A DNA stretch of 64,000 nucleotides from Dichetophora obliterata. Its lineage: Eukaryota; Arthropoda; Insecta; Diptera; Sciomyzidae. This document shows, piece after piece, positions 11,863-23,312 of the stretch. The translations under genes were made by a program, and so were the position numbers. The notes under the pieces are model-generated. The model searched no databases, had not been told where the DNA came from, and saw only the letters and a program-made list of their open reading frames with translations. The stretch's first letter is position 1; every line of letters starts with the position of its first letter. Where the stretch lies: NCBI GenBank assembly GCA_963920525.1, contig OY986439.1:43430193-43494192 (forward strand). Reading direction: 5' to 3'.

Positions 11863-12308
11863 CTCTCTTTCAACAACAAATCAGCTTTTTAGTATGTTGT
11901 CTTCTATGTGGGCTATTTTGGTCAAACAGTTTTTTTAAAAAAATATTGTGTAATAATCAAAAATCAGCTTTTTGTTTCTTTACTAATCCACCAATCCGGG
12001 CCCCCTTAAAACTCTCTTCTTTAACAACCAACCAGCTTTTCAGGATGTTGTCATCTATGTGGGCTATTTTGATCAAGCCATTTTTTGAAAAAAAATTTTA
12101 ATAATCAAAAATCAGCTTTTTGTTACTTTACTAGTCCACCAATCCGGGCCCTCTTAAAACTCTCTTCTTTAACAACCAATCAAGCTTTTCAGTATGTAGT
12201 CATCTAAGTAAGCTATTTTGGTCAAACAATTTTTCAAAAAACATTTTTTAATAATAAAAAATCAGCTGTTTGTTGCTTTACTTACCCGCCAATCCGAGCC
12301 CCCTCAAA
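11863..12308. repeat. Three tandem copies of a ~148-bp unit at the hAT right end
   Basis: The unit carries 'TCTCTTCTTTAACAACCA…AGCTTTTCAGTATGTTGTC', then 'AATCAAAAATCAGCTTTTTG', then 'CACCAATCCGGGCCC'. Starts near 11863, 12013 and 12161 give periods of about 150 and 148 bp. The GGGCCC-bearing unit end resembles the element terminus, so these are probably amplified subterminal transposase-binding segments. Confidence 0.85.
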
Positions 12309-12366
12309 ACTCCGGGCCCAGGGGGAAACACCCCGTTCCCCCCCTCTCGGCGGGCCTGCCTGCATC

Positions 12367-12468
12367 TTATCCTTTAAAAATATCCTATTTTTTGGCAATT
12401 TTTTACATGCATAATTTATGTAACACTTAACTCCTTGTTAATAGCAATACCTAAATATTTTATTTCAT
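12367..12468 (-). pseudogene. Non-LTR retrotransposon RT, middle piece (piece 2 of 3)
   Basis: Only about 100 bp, between the hAT and the Harbinger insertion. On the minus strand it reads 'NEIKYLGIAINKELS' then a degenerate 'KNCQKIGYF', which is the KYLGV…D block that follows the catalytic FADD box in non-LTR reverse transcriptases. It joins the flanking pieces in the right order. Confidence 0.85.
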
Positions 12469-12779
12469 TAAGGGCCGTTTTATTCACTCTCAGTTAAATT
12501 CCTTAATGTGGATTAAATCTAACTGGCACTTAAAAATAACTTTGGAATTAAAATCCAAAATTAAAATTTCGTTTTTTTCAACCACAGTTAAATCTAACTG
12601 GCAATTAAAAAACGTCAATTAAATTTTAATTTCTATTAAAAATTACCCAGGGAAATTTGGTTTTATTGTCAACAGAAATGACAGTTTGTCATTGGTTTTG
12701 TTTATTCTGCGTTTTAAACTTGAAAAATTATTCTCTAGTGAGAAAAAAACAGTTTAAAAAAAATTTACTCAAAAAGAAA

Positions 12780-13690
12780 GTGCTTCCAATTGTCAATAAG
12801 TGAAAACATAACCAATGCTAAAAATGTTAAAGTGAAAAAAGCAGCTGCTGATGGATATGGCCGAAATAAAATTAATATTCATTAAAAGTGCTGTCTTTTT
12901 GGAAGACAGTCTCAGAGTCAAAAAATACTGATGCTTTAATGTAGCTGTGAAAGGAAAAAGGAGCTTGGGAAGGTGTTGCAGTTGATTTCAATTCACGATG
13001 CTTAAATATCGTTGTAAGCTCTACAGAAAATTTTCATTTAATATTTTATAACCTTTAATTTTTATAAGGCACGGTCATCAAAAGCTCTGCGTGAAAAATA
13101 TGCCAAAGCTAAGTTACGCAAAACATTTGCTGCGGAAAACCAAGCCGCAAAGCCACTGGCGGAGGCAAAAGAATACCCGAATGGCAGCTTAGCAATGGTG
13201 CAATTCTAGAACTAGCGCAAGCAATTCAAATGTCCATAAGTGGTACTGCTCCAAACTGCGACGATGATGACGACAACGGTGGCTCTTCTCAGATCTAAAA
13301 ATTATTCGGGTATTTAGTCGGGTATGTGCTTTTGTCGAACAACGAGGCGGATTTTGAAGAACCACCGCCAGTTATCGAGGCGGACATTGAGGAACCACCG
13401 CAAGTCAACCCTTCAAGACAAGGCAGTGCAAAGAATAGTGCAGCATCAAATTGGTCCGAGTGATTATGGTCAATGCTGAAAAAGCCCGTGAACACTGCGT
13501 TGAAACGCTAGGCTCCGCGTTTGATTATGCTCAAGAAGGAATCAAGCGAGGATCTCAAAATCAAAGTGATAAGAAGGGAAATGAAGATGCGAGAAGAAGA
13601 ACATGCTGAGCAAGTCCTTCAAAATAAGGCTGACCATAACGCTAAGATAGGAAATTAGTCAGAAGTTAGCGCGAGAAGTCAGAGCTGCGC
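12780..13690 (+). pseudogene. Harbinger Myb/SANT-like DNA-binding partner, broken
   Basis: Harbinger elements need a second, Myb-like protein that binds the element ends and brings in the transposase. A plausible first-exon fragment reads 'GAWEGVAVDFNSRCLNI' near 12960-13010 and a second reads 'RSSKALREKYAKAKLRK' near 13079-13130, matching the two halves of a Myb_DNA-bind_5-type domain. Between them is a GTAAGC…TTTTATAAG stretch that could be an intron (about 13013-13071). Downstream, the frame is lost to several stops, though a basic, charged 3' part can still be glimpsed to about 13690. Assignment to this family rests on short motifs. Confidence 0.6.
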
Positions 13691-13804
13691 AAAAAAATTT
13701 TAATATTAAAAAATAGAAAAATAGATTCCTGATTATGAATCAAAGTTTGAATAAAACATTGTTTATTATTTTATAAATAAATGCTGTTTTATTTTCCATT
13801 AAAA

Positions 13805-14660
13805 TTAAGCTAGGATTAATTTACAAGTGTCTGGAAGTATCTAAGAAGGAATTGTCACGGGCATTATTTGTTGCATTCCGTTCAGCTGTGCTTAAATGTG
13901 GCACTTCATTCATCGATAATATATTATCAAAATTTTCTATGTTTGTGGGCGGTGTTAATTTTACTCTTAAACCAAAAGCTAAAAACGGAAAACGACGCTT
14001 GATTACACCAAACGTGCGCTCGATTGCATTGCGTTTTCGAATATGACTTTCGTTGTAAAGTTGATGTTGATTAAATTCGCAATGATATAATGAAGTGGCC
14101 AAATAATGCGTATTACGACTCATTATCAGAATGAAATTGCCAAAGTCACACCGCTCCAACTGCATTTTTAAATTCAAATTATTGAAAATGGTTTGGTCAT
14201 GCGACGCTCCAGGCCAACGTGCAACGATGTTTGTAACTTTCATATCAGCTCAAAAAACTAAACTTAAAATATGCTCACGCTGGCGAAATCAGCTATAGCA
14301 ACTTGCATGGAACCTAGCGCGTAAAATGATAATTACAAAGCAAAGCAATCAGCAATCGAGCGATGCGACGTGTATATCACGGTTAAGCAAAACAAGGATT
14401 AAACTAATAAAATAAAGTTCAATGAAGACATATTCCTAAGGTAAAAATTTACCTTTTTTGGATATGGATAATCTTTTGCAACTTTTGAACAACCGTTCCT
14501 TTTGACAAACGAAAACGAAAGATGAATTCTTTGTTAACCAACTTGTTCAAATCAATGCGCTCATGCATTTTGTAATGTCTTCGCTCGACTAATAACATCC
14601 AATTTTTTCATCCGGATTCAACACTGAAAGTATCGCAACGTCGGTTCAATTCGAGTAGTT
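13805..14660 (-). pseudogene. Harbinger (HARBI1-like) DDE transposase, broken
   Basis: DDE_Tnp_4 transposase that would cut and join Harbinger ends at TWA sites. The minus strand shows an N-terminal piece 'FIFRFRLSKGTV' near 14490-14530, typical of HARBI1 proteins, a candidate intron or gap, then a 140-codon frame (14243-13821) with 'ARWPGASHDQTIFNN' (second acidic catalytic site) and 'RKRNAIERTFGVIKRRFP' (the E of the triad lies in 'IERTFG'). Family members are about 350-400 aa, so much of the centre is missing or too decayed to see. It runs opposite to the Myb-like gene, the usual arrangement. Confidence 0.85.
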
Positions 14661-14930
14661 CGTTATTAATTTTAGGAAAATTACAAATTTAAAGAAAAAA
14701 TCAAAGTTAAATTACGTTTGGATTTGAACTGAAAAAATCCTCAATTAAAAGTCGCTAACTGTTTGATTTTCCCAAGATAGCTAATTCCGCAATTAAACCG
14801 AACTGCCAGTTAGCTAACTGGAGAAACTTCAAAAAAATTGGCTAACTGAGAGTGAAAAAACACAATTTCATAAATTTCCCTATTTAATTGCAGATTAAAA
14901 TTTAACTGAGAGTGAATAAAACGGCCCTAA

Positions 14931-16918
14931 GTTTTTTAATAATTTCTCCATTAATTACAATATTTTCTTCAGCAAAATCATTGATTAGCATTGCTTTTGA
15001 ATTATTTGTGTTAAGTTTTAACTTATCCATTTTTAAGTACAAATCTACTTTTTTTATTGTAAATCTTCATTAATTTTCTCAATACATTCAACAGCTGTTG
15101 CTCCTGACATATATATCAGCGTATCATCGGCAAATAAGCATATTTTATTATATTTAAGGATTTTTTCGATATCATTTATATAAATAATAAACCATAGAGT
15201 CCCCAACACCGCTCCCTGAGGCGCTCCCAGCTTGACAGGCTTTGGATCCGAAACACATTTAGCAACTCTTGTACGCTGCATTCTGTTGGCCAAGTAGCTT
15301 TTGAAACATTATAGTTCGTAGTATTATACCATACTGCTTCAATTTATGCAACAATATCATTCTGTCAATTGTCTTTAATGCTCTTTGAAAGTCCAGAAAC
15401 ACTGCCACTACGGTTTTTTTGTTTTGCACCTCCGTTTTTCATTGGGATAAAACGAGGTTAAGTGCCGATTCACAACTGTGCTGACGTCTGAAACCGAACT
15501 GATGTTACGTTAACAGTTGATTTATTTCCATGTAATGCTCAAGTTGGCGATGTACCACTTTTTTCTAGGATCTTGCTTTCAGACATAAGCATATTTACAG
15601 GTCGATTGTCGGATGGCATTGAAGGTTTTTCACCTTTTCGATCGACACCACCATAGATTCCTTAAAACTGTTAGAAATAATTCTGACTGCAAAGAGTTCT
15701 TTATTATATTCAATAAATTTGAACCAATTATATCAAAAGCCTATGAAATAATTTTAGTAGTTAAGAAATTGAAATACTTTTGTTGTTAATATTTTTTAAA
15801 ATAACAAAAAGTTTTTGGAGATCCATTAAATCAAATTCAAAACGTATTTTATTTGTACTTTGAATTAGGTTAGTGTATGTAATAATTGGAATTTTTTTGG
15901 GTAAGTATTTCAAACTTCTTATAAACAGTCGTTTAATCGATTCGCTATTTCTTGTTCATATGCAACTATTACCCCGCTGATATTAATTTTGACTATTACA
16001 GATTATTGTCATTTAACACAAAAGATTTAATTTTTTTTTTCCACATAGCTTTTTGAGCTTCATCAATTTTTATTGCTATTAAGTTATTTTTTTGTTATCA
16101 TTATTTGCTTTGCATACTCATTATATGCATACACCGTTTGCACATTGCCCAGTCTGCTACAGTTTTTGACCACACAGCAGTATTGTAGCACCGAATTTTA
16201 TTTTGTTTCATGTTAAATAAATTTTAGTTGAACCACCTGTTGCATATTTTACAATCATTAATAGTTTAATTTATAATCACAGTTTTTCTGTCAGCACACC
16301 CTGTTCTATGTATTTCACTTTAATATTTATTTCGAGTGATTCGTGTTCACTTATTTTTAAATTTCTATTTACTTGAGTTTGTTATTCTTGTTGGCTTCTC
16401 AATAATTTATTTTCCGTAAACACTTGCTCAATATTTATTTTGCTTGTATTTAGAGTACTCTAATTAAAATTAAAATCACCCATTGTCAAAGTGTCTTTTG
16501 ACAAGAGTGATAAATCTTCAATATTCGACTTAACAAAATCTCAAAATATGTTTTCTGCTGAGTTTTTTTTTTTTTTTGTCTGGCGATACATTGCCACAAG
16601 TATCAAATGGTTATTTTTTAAATATATTCTTACTGCTAGCCAACAAAAATGTTTGTCGTTAGCTGCATTGTTTAGAATGTCATTGCTCCATTTTTTTAAT
16701 GTAAAGTATTACTCTACTGTGTGTTTAGAAATACTGTCTCATCCCACTATGTTATATGCATTTAATTTTATTTCGAAGTCTTGAATATCTGTGGTTAAAT
16801 GTGTTTCACTTGCACATATAAAGTCAAAACTGTTTTGTTCGACAACCACTTCTAATTGGGCAAATTTTGTACGCATGCCTCCTATGTTTAAGTACAAGCA
16901 TTTAATATTATTTTTTTA
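14931..16918 (-). pseudogene. Non-LTR retrotransposon ORF2: endonuclease and RT (piece 1 of 3)
   Basis: ORF2 of an APE-type non-LTR retrotransposon, coding for the nicking endonuclease and reverse transcriptase. On the minus strand the endonuclease begins 'LYLNIGGMRTKFAQLE' near 16900, with 'ICASETHL' (the catalytic E of APE nucleases) near 16810 and 'LILVAMYRQ' near 16600. The RT region reads 'AVFLDFQRALKTIDR' near 15400, 'APQGAVLGTLWFIIYINDI' near 15200 and the catalytic box 'FADDT' near 15130, then 'KLKLNTNNSKAML' near 15010. Stops and frameshifts are frequent. The frame continues at 12468 and then 8459 once two DNA transposons are discounted. Clade (Jockey/CR1/I group) is uncertain. Confidence 0.88.
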
Positions 16919-17566
16919 GTTGCTAATATGAAACATGCTCAGATTCCATTTGCAGTTTTCTTTGTAACGAACAGCAGCCTCTATATCTAGTATCATGATC
17001 CGTATTGAAGTCAGGTAAATTTGATCTTTCCTAGATATTAAAAAAAATACGCCCAAAGCACAATCATCCAAACCAGAGATTTTCAGTTTCAGCTTACATG
17101 TACTGATAGTGTACAATTTTTTCTCTCTTCTATTAGTTTTTACTGATGAATTGAAAAATATAGCCCTCACTATACATGAGTAATAGTGAAAATTTTTTAC
17201 TCAAATTCATATAAGAATAGTAGAAAAAAATTTCTACAGCTTAGTGTAGCTGTTCTTTTTTCACTAAATTAATAGTGCAAAAAAAAAAACTTGCACTAAT
17301 AGTAGTAAAACACAGAAAATTTTCACTCAATTGAAAGAAAATGGGAAAAGTTTATTTTTAGTATTGCTTATTCAGAATATTTGTTGCTGTATTCTTCATA
17401 AAAAGTCTGACGTAAATCTCGAAAAATATTTCTCGTTAATTAAAGATTTTTTTAATTCGAGTCTGACTTAAATAGTTTCAAAATCCGTCATATTTGAAAG
17501 TTGAGTGGTAACACTTTCACATGTAGTGACTGCTCAAATTTTGCACTATTTGAGTGTAGTGGACAT
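16919..17566. other. Probable retrotransposon 5' sequence and unassigned AT-rich repeat
   Basis: An 84-codon minus-strand frame (17170-16916) leads into the endonuclease region and may be upstream ORF2 or ORF1 relic. From about 17166 to 17560 the sequence starts 'CACTATACATGAGTAATAGTG' and ends 'GCACTATTTGAGTGTAGTG', a weak inverted pair without a matching target duplication. Confidence 0.4.
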
Positions 17567-17569
17567 TTA

Positions 17570-18539
17570 CGGCCGTATTCATTACATTTGTTATGCACTC
17601 GTTAAAAACTGTTTTAGTTAGAACACAAACTATCCCTTAAAATGCTGTTTATGCATAAACGTATTTTAAGAGCATTTTAAACAATATGGGAATTTTTTAA
17701 AAACAGTAAGCAACACTTCATCAGCTGACAGCTTAACGAAAGAACTTGACGAAAAACAGACTTTTTGTCGCCAGAAAGTGCCCTGTTACGGTGGCGGTCA
17801 TAGGCTCATCATGGTCATGTATTGTTGTTGTTTCAATGTATATTAACAATTTGAGAGCGAGAGCAAGAGAGTAAATTTTCACCACCACGGTCACCAAATG
17901 ATTTGACAAAAATATGAAATCATGGGATCAAACCAGTGTTGCGTTGTGAACTTATTCACAATATTTGTGTTTAGGCACGAAAATAGTACACTTTTAGTAT
18001 AAAATGTTTGAAAGCAGTAATGAAACCTGCTTAATAGCAACACTCGTCGGTTGTAAAAATACTAAAAGTAGCAAAAAGTGTACTGGTGCTTAGGCATCAT
18101 ATGACAGCATAGCATACTTTCGTCACACAGCTCATCAAACGAAAAAAGAGAGTAAAAAGTGTCTTGACCAGGGATCATATGACGACCACCGTAACAACAC
18201 CCATAGCTGATTTTGACAAGTTATGTTAGGCATTAAAAAAGCAAAAAAAGTGAAGTGAAAAGTAAACAAAAATATAAAAGCAATGGACATGTTCAATATT
18301 TTGATTATCTGCACTTTAGTGGAAGAAGAGGATCCTTTTCCAAAGCTCCGAAAAATGTATAGAGCAAGGATTAACACCTTTGAACAAAACAACGACGAGG
18401 AACGAGTAGGAACGACGTTCAGAATGATTTTAACGATCGTTAAAATACTCTTAGAACGTTGATGATAATATACGTTTATGCATAACAAAATGTTTTTCAT
18501 TGTATAACTATCGCTAAAACAGGTTTATGAATACGGGGG
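17570..18539 (+). mobile_element. Harbinger-type MITE, 970 bp, copy 1
   Basis: The element starts CGGCCGTATTCATTACATTT and ends …AACAGGTTTATGAATACGGGGG, so the termini pair through CCGTATTCAT. It is flanked by TTA at 17567-17569 and 18540-18542, the duplication made by Harbinger transposases. The second copy at 20241-21210 has exactly the same length, lies in inverse orientation and differs by only a few visible substitutions. Both carry an identical 121-codon open frame on the right-end-to-left-end strand (here minus, 18500-18135), which has no recognisable domain and probably reflects recency. Confidence 0.85.
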
Positions 18540-18770
18540 TTAGTAACTACCACTCAATTTAGTTATAATGCAGCAATATAATGGCAAGTTATAATGCAGC
18601 AAAAAAAATGTAAAATGAATTGAATTACATTGATAAATATTAGTGCAATGATGTTAAATAAAAAATGTCATTATAATCTGATCCTATTCTCCAGCTGCAG
18701 AAAAATAAAAGATTCTTCAAAATTGTTTTTATCAAAATAAAACAATGAATTAAATAACGCAAAAAACGTA

Positions 18771-19743
18771 CAGTGGCTCACAACGAAAGTCGGGCAGGCA
18801 TTTCTTAGTACTTTAGCTTTGATTTCAGTAATGAAAATGTATGAAGAAAATTGCAATATATATGTTTTTCAAAACGTTATTTTTTGGTGAACTAAATTAG
18901 GCAGAAACATAATCAAAAAATTAGAAAATAACGGTGAAACAAATTTAAATCCAAACGAACCTATAAAAAAAGGGCTAACATTGAATGTCGGGCAAGTAAA
19001 GAAAAAAATGTAAATTGTGGTCCTTGAACCGTTAATCCTGCTTACAACTTTTTACTACTGTTGGAATAACTTCAGTCAAACACAAAACTTAAAAAAATGT
19101 GTACACTCAGAGACAATTTGAAGAGTTTTGAGAAAAATTGTTTAAATTGAGGAGTAGCACGAAAAAAGCACTGTATTAGCAAGAAAAATTTAAAAGAACG
19201 CCCCAATTTCGTGCATGAGCACGATGAGCAAAGATTTGTTCTTGATATTTGTCCAGATTTCATAAAAACAAAATCACAAAGCCCAGATTAAAATGTTATA
19301 GAACATCTATGGGATGCACTTGAACTCAGAGTGCAGTATCAGGGATGGGCAACTAAAGATCCAATAAAAAGTATCATAAGTTAAGAATGGACTCAGATTG
19401 GAGCTAATGTTTGTAAAAATTTAATTCCACTCATTCCAAAAAGACTGCAGGCAGTCATAAATGAAAAAGGATTGACAACAAAATATTAAATTCTTAGTTT
19501 TAGCATTAAATTCCCCATCTGCCCGAATTGCAATGTGAGCTCCCTTTTGAAGCTTTGGTTTGATTTAATTTTGTTTATCGTTATGTTCTAATTTTTCAAC
19601 TATGTTTCTGTTTAATTTTTCTCACCAATAAATAACGTTTCAAAAAAAAAATATTTACTCCAAGTTTCTTCTTACATTTTTAGTTCTGAAACCAATGCGA
19701 AAGTGCTAAGAAATGCCTGCCCGACTTTCGTTGTGAGCCACTG
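18771..19743 (+). mobile_element. Tc1-like element, copy 1, internally deleted
   Basis: Terminal inverted repeats CAGTGGCTCACAACGAAAGT and inverse, at least 38 bp, with TA on both sides (18769-18770, 19744-19745). The plus strand around 19280-19490 reads 'KSPDLNVIEHLWDALEL' and then a decayed tail ending 'IPLIPKRLQAVINEKG', the third catalytic region of Tc1 transposases. Compared with copy 2, about 300 bp coding for the N-terminal helix-turn-helix region is gone (junction near 19090), along with the central catalytic part. Confidence 0.88.
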
Positions 19744-19848
19744 TATATACAAAATTTGATAGCGATTTACAGGCGCGTACCCAGAAAAAATTTCGAGTGG
19801 TTTTTAATTTTTTTTTTTTTACTTATTTTATTTTTTTTTATTACATAA

Positions 19849-20240
19849 CTAGTATTCCCCGGCAGACGTTGTCCTGTACAATATACACAATTACAATTGC
19901 CCTGCCATATACAAATTTTCATGTTAATCGGAAAAAAATTTCCGAAAGTAGCCACATGAACTAAATTAACAAATTTAAGTCTAATTCGACCAAGATATAG
20001 AATCCGTAAAATTTTCGACCGTCTGAAATATAGAATTTTATTTAATATAGAACTCTTTCTCATACCATCTCGTACTCGAAACAAGTTGACTATAAAAATT
20101 TTAGCTTAGCTTATTTTTTATCTGACGCACTTTGCTTCACTCCACGCTTTTTTCCTGAAAAAGGGGCGTAACATAGTGCGACCAGGCCAATTTTTAATAC
20201 AGTTGCCGAAAGTAACCATACAAACCAAATTAAAAATTTA
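19849..20240 (-). mobile_element. Helitron 3' fragment, minus strand
   Basis: On the minus strand it ends 'CAACGTCTGCCGGGGAATACTAG|T' at 19849, with CTAG before T. Further in it carries 'TCAGACGGTCG…ATTAGACTTAAATTTG' and 'GTGAAGCAAAGTGCG', the same body words as the plus-strand Helitron at 53390-54501. The upstream part is cut at 20240 by MITE copy 2; no continuation was recognised beyond 21213. Confidence 0.7.
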
Positions 20241-21210
20241 CCTACGTATTCATAAACCTGTTTTAGCGATGGTTATACAATGAAAAACATTTTGTTATGC
20301 ATAAACGTATATTATCATCAACGTTCTAAGAGTATTTTAACGATCGTTAAAATCATTCTGAACGTCGTTCCTACTCGTTCCTCGTCGTTGTTTTGTTCAA
20401 AGGTGTTAATCCTTGCTCTATACATTTTTCGGAGCTTTGGAAAAGGATCCTCTTCTTCCACTAAAGTGCAGATAATCAAAATATTGAACATGTCCATTGC
20501 TTTTATATTTTTGTTTACTTTTCACTTCACTTTTTTTGCTTTTTTAATGCCTAACATAACTTGTCAAAATCAGCTATGGGTGTTGTTACGGTGGTCGTCA
20601 TATGATCCCTGGTCAAGACACTTTTTACTCTCTTTTTTCGTTTGATGAGCTGTGTGACGAAAGTATGCTATGCTGTCATATGATGCCTAAGCACCAGTAC
20701 ACTTTTTGCTACTTTTAGTATTTTTACAACCGACGAGTGTTGCTATTAAGCAGGTTTCATTACTGCTTTCAAACATTTTATACTAAAAGTGTACTATTTT
20801 CGTGCCTAAACACAAATATTGTGAATAAGTTCACAACGCAACACTGGTTTGATCCCATGATTTCATATTTTTGTCAAATCATTTGGTGACCGTGGTGGTG
20901 AAAATTTACTCTCTTGCTCTCGCTCTCAAATTGTTAATATACATTGAAACAACAACAATACATGACCATGATGAGCCTATGACCGCCACCGTAACAGGGC
21001 ACTTTCTGGCGACAAAAAGTCTGTTTTCCGTCAAGTTCTTTCGTTAAGCTGTCAGCTGATGAAGTGTTGCTTACTGTTTTTAAAAAATTCCCATATTGCT
21101 TAAAATGCTCTTAAAATACGTTTATGCATAAACAGCATTTTAAGGGATAGTTTGTGTTCTAACTAAAACAGTTTTTAACGAGTGCATAACAAATGTAATG
21201 AATACGGCCG
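20241..21210 (-). mobile_element. Harbinger-type MITE, 970 bp, copy 2 (inverted)
   Basis: This is the reverse complement of 17570-18539, the same length, with TTA at 20238-20240 and 21211-21213. I saw single-base differences near the TIR (CCTACG here against CCCCCG in copy 1) and a handful inside. The identical 121-codon frame (20280-20645, plus strand here) shows recent spread. It interrupts a Helitron fragment. Confidence 0.85.
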
Positions 21211-21213
21211 TTA

Positions 21214-21440
21214 AAGTCTTGATTGATTAAGTCATGGGAGATTTATATGACATTCAGTTCCAAAGCTATTCAGTTCCATTCCAAGGAATTGAGGTGTTCA
21301 ATTACCAATTACAATTCCTGTAATGGAAGTAACGATTTTTTTCCAATTACATTCCTGAGGAATTAAGAGGACCACTTACCAATTCCTCATTCCAAAGAAT
21401 TGTTATTGAATTGAAATGATTGCGTTTTGACCCAGCTCTG
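21214..21440. mobile_element. Right end of a hAT-like element
   Basis: It ends '…AAACGCAATC'-type sequence in inverse form, TTTTGACCCAGCTCTG at 21425-21440, so on the minus strand it begins CAGAGCTGGGTCAAAA, a hAT-style terminus. Multiple 'GGAATTG/CAATTCC' words just inside look like subterminal binding sites. No partner end was found to the left. Confidence 0.5.
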
Positions 21441-21449
21441 CCTATGGGA

Positions 21450-22390
21450 CTCTGCATCATCAATTGGCATGATTCACATGTCGTTTTCTGTATTCCAATG
21501 CGGTCGTGCAAGCACAAGTGTCACCAAACGTTCTGGACGCCCAAATGATGTCACCACACAAGAAATGGTCACTTAAATTCACGATATCGTATTGGCCGAT
21601 CGCAGAGTTAAAAATTATCCGCAAGATGGGTGCCGCGTTTACCCACTCTCGACCATAAACGCGATCGTGTGACGTTTCAAAGGCGTATTTGGCAATGTCG
21701 AACAAGGATTAGAATGATTTTTTCCGTCGATTAGTAACCGTGGACGAAACATGGATCCATCACTAAACACCAAGGGCAAAGCAAATGTCGAAACAGTGGA
21801 CTTCACCGAATGAAAGTGCTCCGAAGAAGGCAAAGACGGTGCTATCGGCCGGTAAGGTTATGGTGACAGTATTTTAGGATGAACACGATGTAATCTACAT
21901 CGATTACACTCCACCGAAAAAAACGATCAATGGCAAATACTATGCAGCCGAATTGGAGCATTCCAATGTCGCTTTGAAAAAGAAACGTGCTCATTTGGCG
22001 AAGAAAAAAGTGCACTTCCATCAAGACAATGTGCGCTTTTACACATGTCCAGCTCTCATGGTGAAATTCCATGAATTCAAGTACTAATTGCTTCCTTATC
22101 CAGTATATTCTCCTGATTTGGCCCCCTTTCTTCTATTTTCTGTTTCTAAGCATGAAGAAATGGCTCGACGGAAAGAGATTCACCACCAGAGAGGAGCTCA
22201 TCCCCGAAACAGAGACCTATTTTGAGGATCTTCCGAAAACGTGTTTTTCAAAACGATCAAAAAATGGGTGGATCGTAAGACGAAATGCATCGAGCTACAA
22301 GGACACTTTATTGAGAAGTTGCCTTAGTTTTTGATTTTTTGCCTTAAAAATAATTTTTTGCTTAATTTTTCACTAAATTATAAACGCCCC
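21450..22390 (+). pseudogene. Mariner (irritans-like) transposase relic
   Basis: DD34D mariner transposases cut out and reinsert elements at TA. The plus strand shows 'VTVDETWIHHYTP' near 21730 (first D), 'VHFHQDNVRFYTCPAL' near 22010-22055 (second D) and 'YPVYSPDLAPF' near 22100 (third acidic region, with the usual 'SD' changed). Stops and frameshifts interrupt all parts and the N-terminal helix-turn-helix region is mostly missing. Element ends were not located. Minus-strand open frames here are shadows. Confidence 0.82.
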
Positions 22391-23312
22391 TCGTATCGAC
22401 GTTGTCTCTGGCGCTACTGGGACCACACATCTCTTGTGTGTTGGTACAAGTTTCTCAAAATTATTCCTCAGTGGTCTTACAGCGTCGTGATTAGCACTTC
22501 ATCTTATTCGTACTAGTCTTTTGACTGGCACGCCTTTACTTTTCATTTATATTTCCCATCGACTTGTGGATAATGAAATGGAACGATTAAACTTTTTATA
22601 GTGTTTCCAAAAAAATTTCACTCAAACTACCGCTGCCAAAAGAGGGCACTTCATTGACTTAGTGAATAATTCACACAAGGCATAAACAACGCTATATGAT
22701 TGTGTACTTTGATTTTTTGATGACACACGGTGTAATCATATCCTTGAGAACGGCATAGATGTATGTCCAAGTTGTCACCCTCCAGCTGTGCAAGGATATT
22801 ATAAGAAAGTTTAATTGCAGTCTTTCCAGCTATAGGGAAAAAACCTAGAAATGATTCCCTCACTTTAACTCATCTGATCAACATATGATATGTCTGGAGT
22901 ACTATCAAAATAATTCCGAAATATTTATCTTTTTCTTATGTGGTCCACAATATTTTTTTAACCTCTTTTCTCAAAAACCTGATGAAATTATTTTGAATGT
23001 TCATGAAAAAAAAAAAGAATATACTCGTTTGTGTCTTGTACATGCGTTAGCATGTCCAATATCAGCATAAGTTCTTTTAGCAATGGGTCATTTTTTGACA
23101 AAAGATTAACTAATTCTAAGAAATTCCTCTAGTATCCGATAAAATTTCTTATCTATGCCCTCCAAGAGGAAGATTTTGCCAAGAAAAGTATAACATATAA
23201 AAGGCGATTCAAAATATCACGGAACTTTTTTTTTTAGTCAAAGACCATTTATTGTTAAAGGTCGATGGTTTTTTGAAGCTTCAATCCATTTTCTAAAATT
23301 TTCCATTTTTCA
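22391..23312. other. Unassigned AT-rich DNA
   Basis: No protein or RNA family recognised. A short stretch near 23082-23100 ('TGGGTCATTTTTTGACAAA') resembles the end of the long-inverted-repeat element at 3573 but is too short to call. Confidence 0.4.

Larger units (their letters stand above)
8468..12358. mobile_element. hAT-superfamily DNA transposon, non-coding, 3.9 kb
   Basis: The ends are CAGGCCCGTAGAGAG and its inverted partner CTCTCGGCGGGCCTG, flanked by a perfect 8-bp duplication CCTGCATC at 8460-8467 and 12359-12366. CAG…CTG ends plus an 8-bp duplication diagnose hAT. The insertion interrupts a retrotransposon coding frame that resumes on the far side, so the boundaries are independently supported. 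No BED zinc finger or hAT transposase was recognised in the interior, which is very AT-rich. A MITE at 11112-11661 and a tandem repeat at about 11863-12308 lie inside. Confidence 0.92.
12472..14927. mobile_element. PIF/Harbinger transposon, 2456 bp, decayed autonomous type
   Basis: The ends GGGCCGTTTTATTCACTCTC and its inverse form terminal repeats (about 29 bp), flanked by the 3-bp duplication TAA at 12469-12471 and 14928-14930. A TWA duplication, a HARBI1-like transposase and a Myb/SANT-like second gene in divergent orientation are the hallmark of Harbinger elements. The element sits inside the RT frame of a retrotransposon. A partial second end ('GGCTAACTGAGAGTGAA', about 14840-14856) occurs just inside the right terminus. 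Confidence 0.92.

Noticed and set aside
17166..17560. CACTA (EnSpm) element suggested by CACTATAC…GTGTAGTG ends
   Set aside because: The flanking bases do not form a 2-3 bp duplication and the inverted similarity is short; kept only as an unassigned repeat.
18135..18500. 121-codon frame, identical in 20280-20645, as a host gene
   Set aside because: It lies wholly inside two copies of a MITE and has no recognisable domain; identity reflects recent copying, not necessarily selection.
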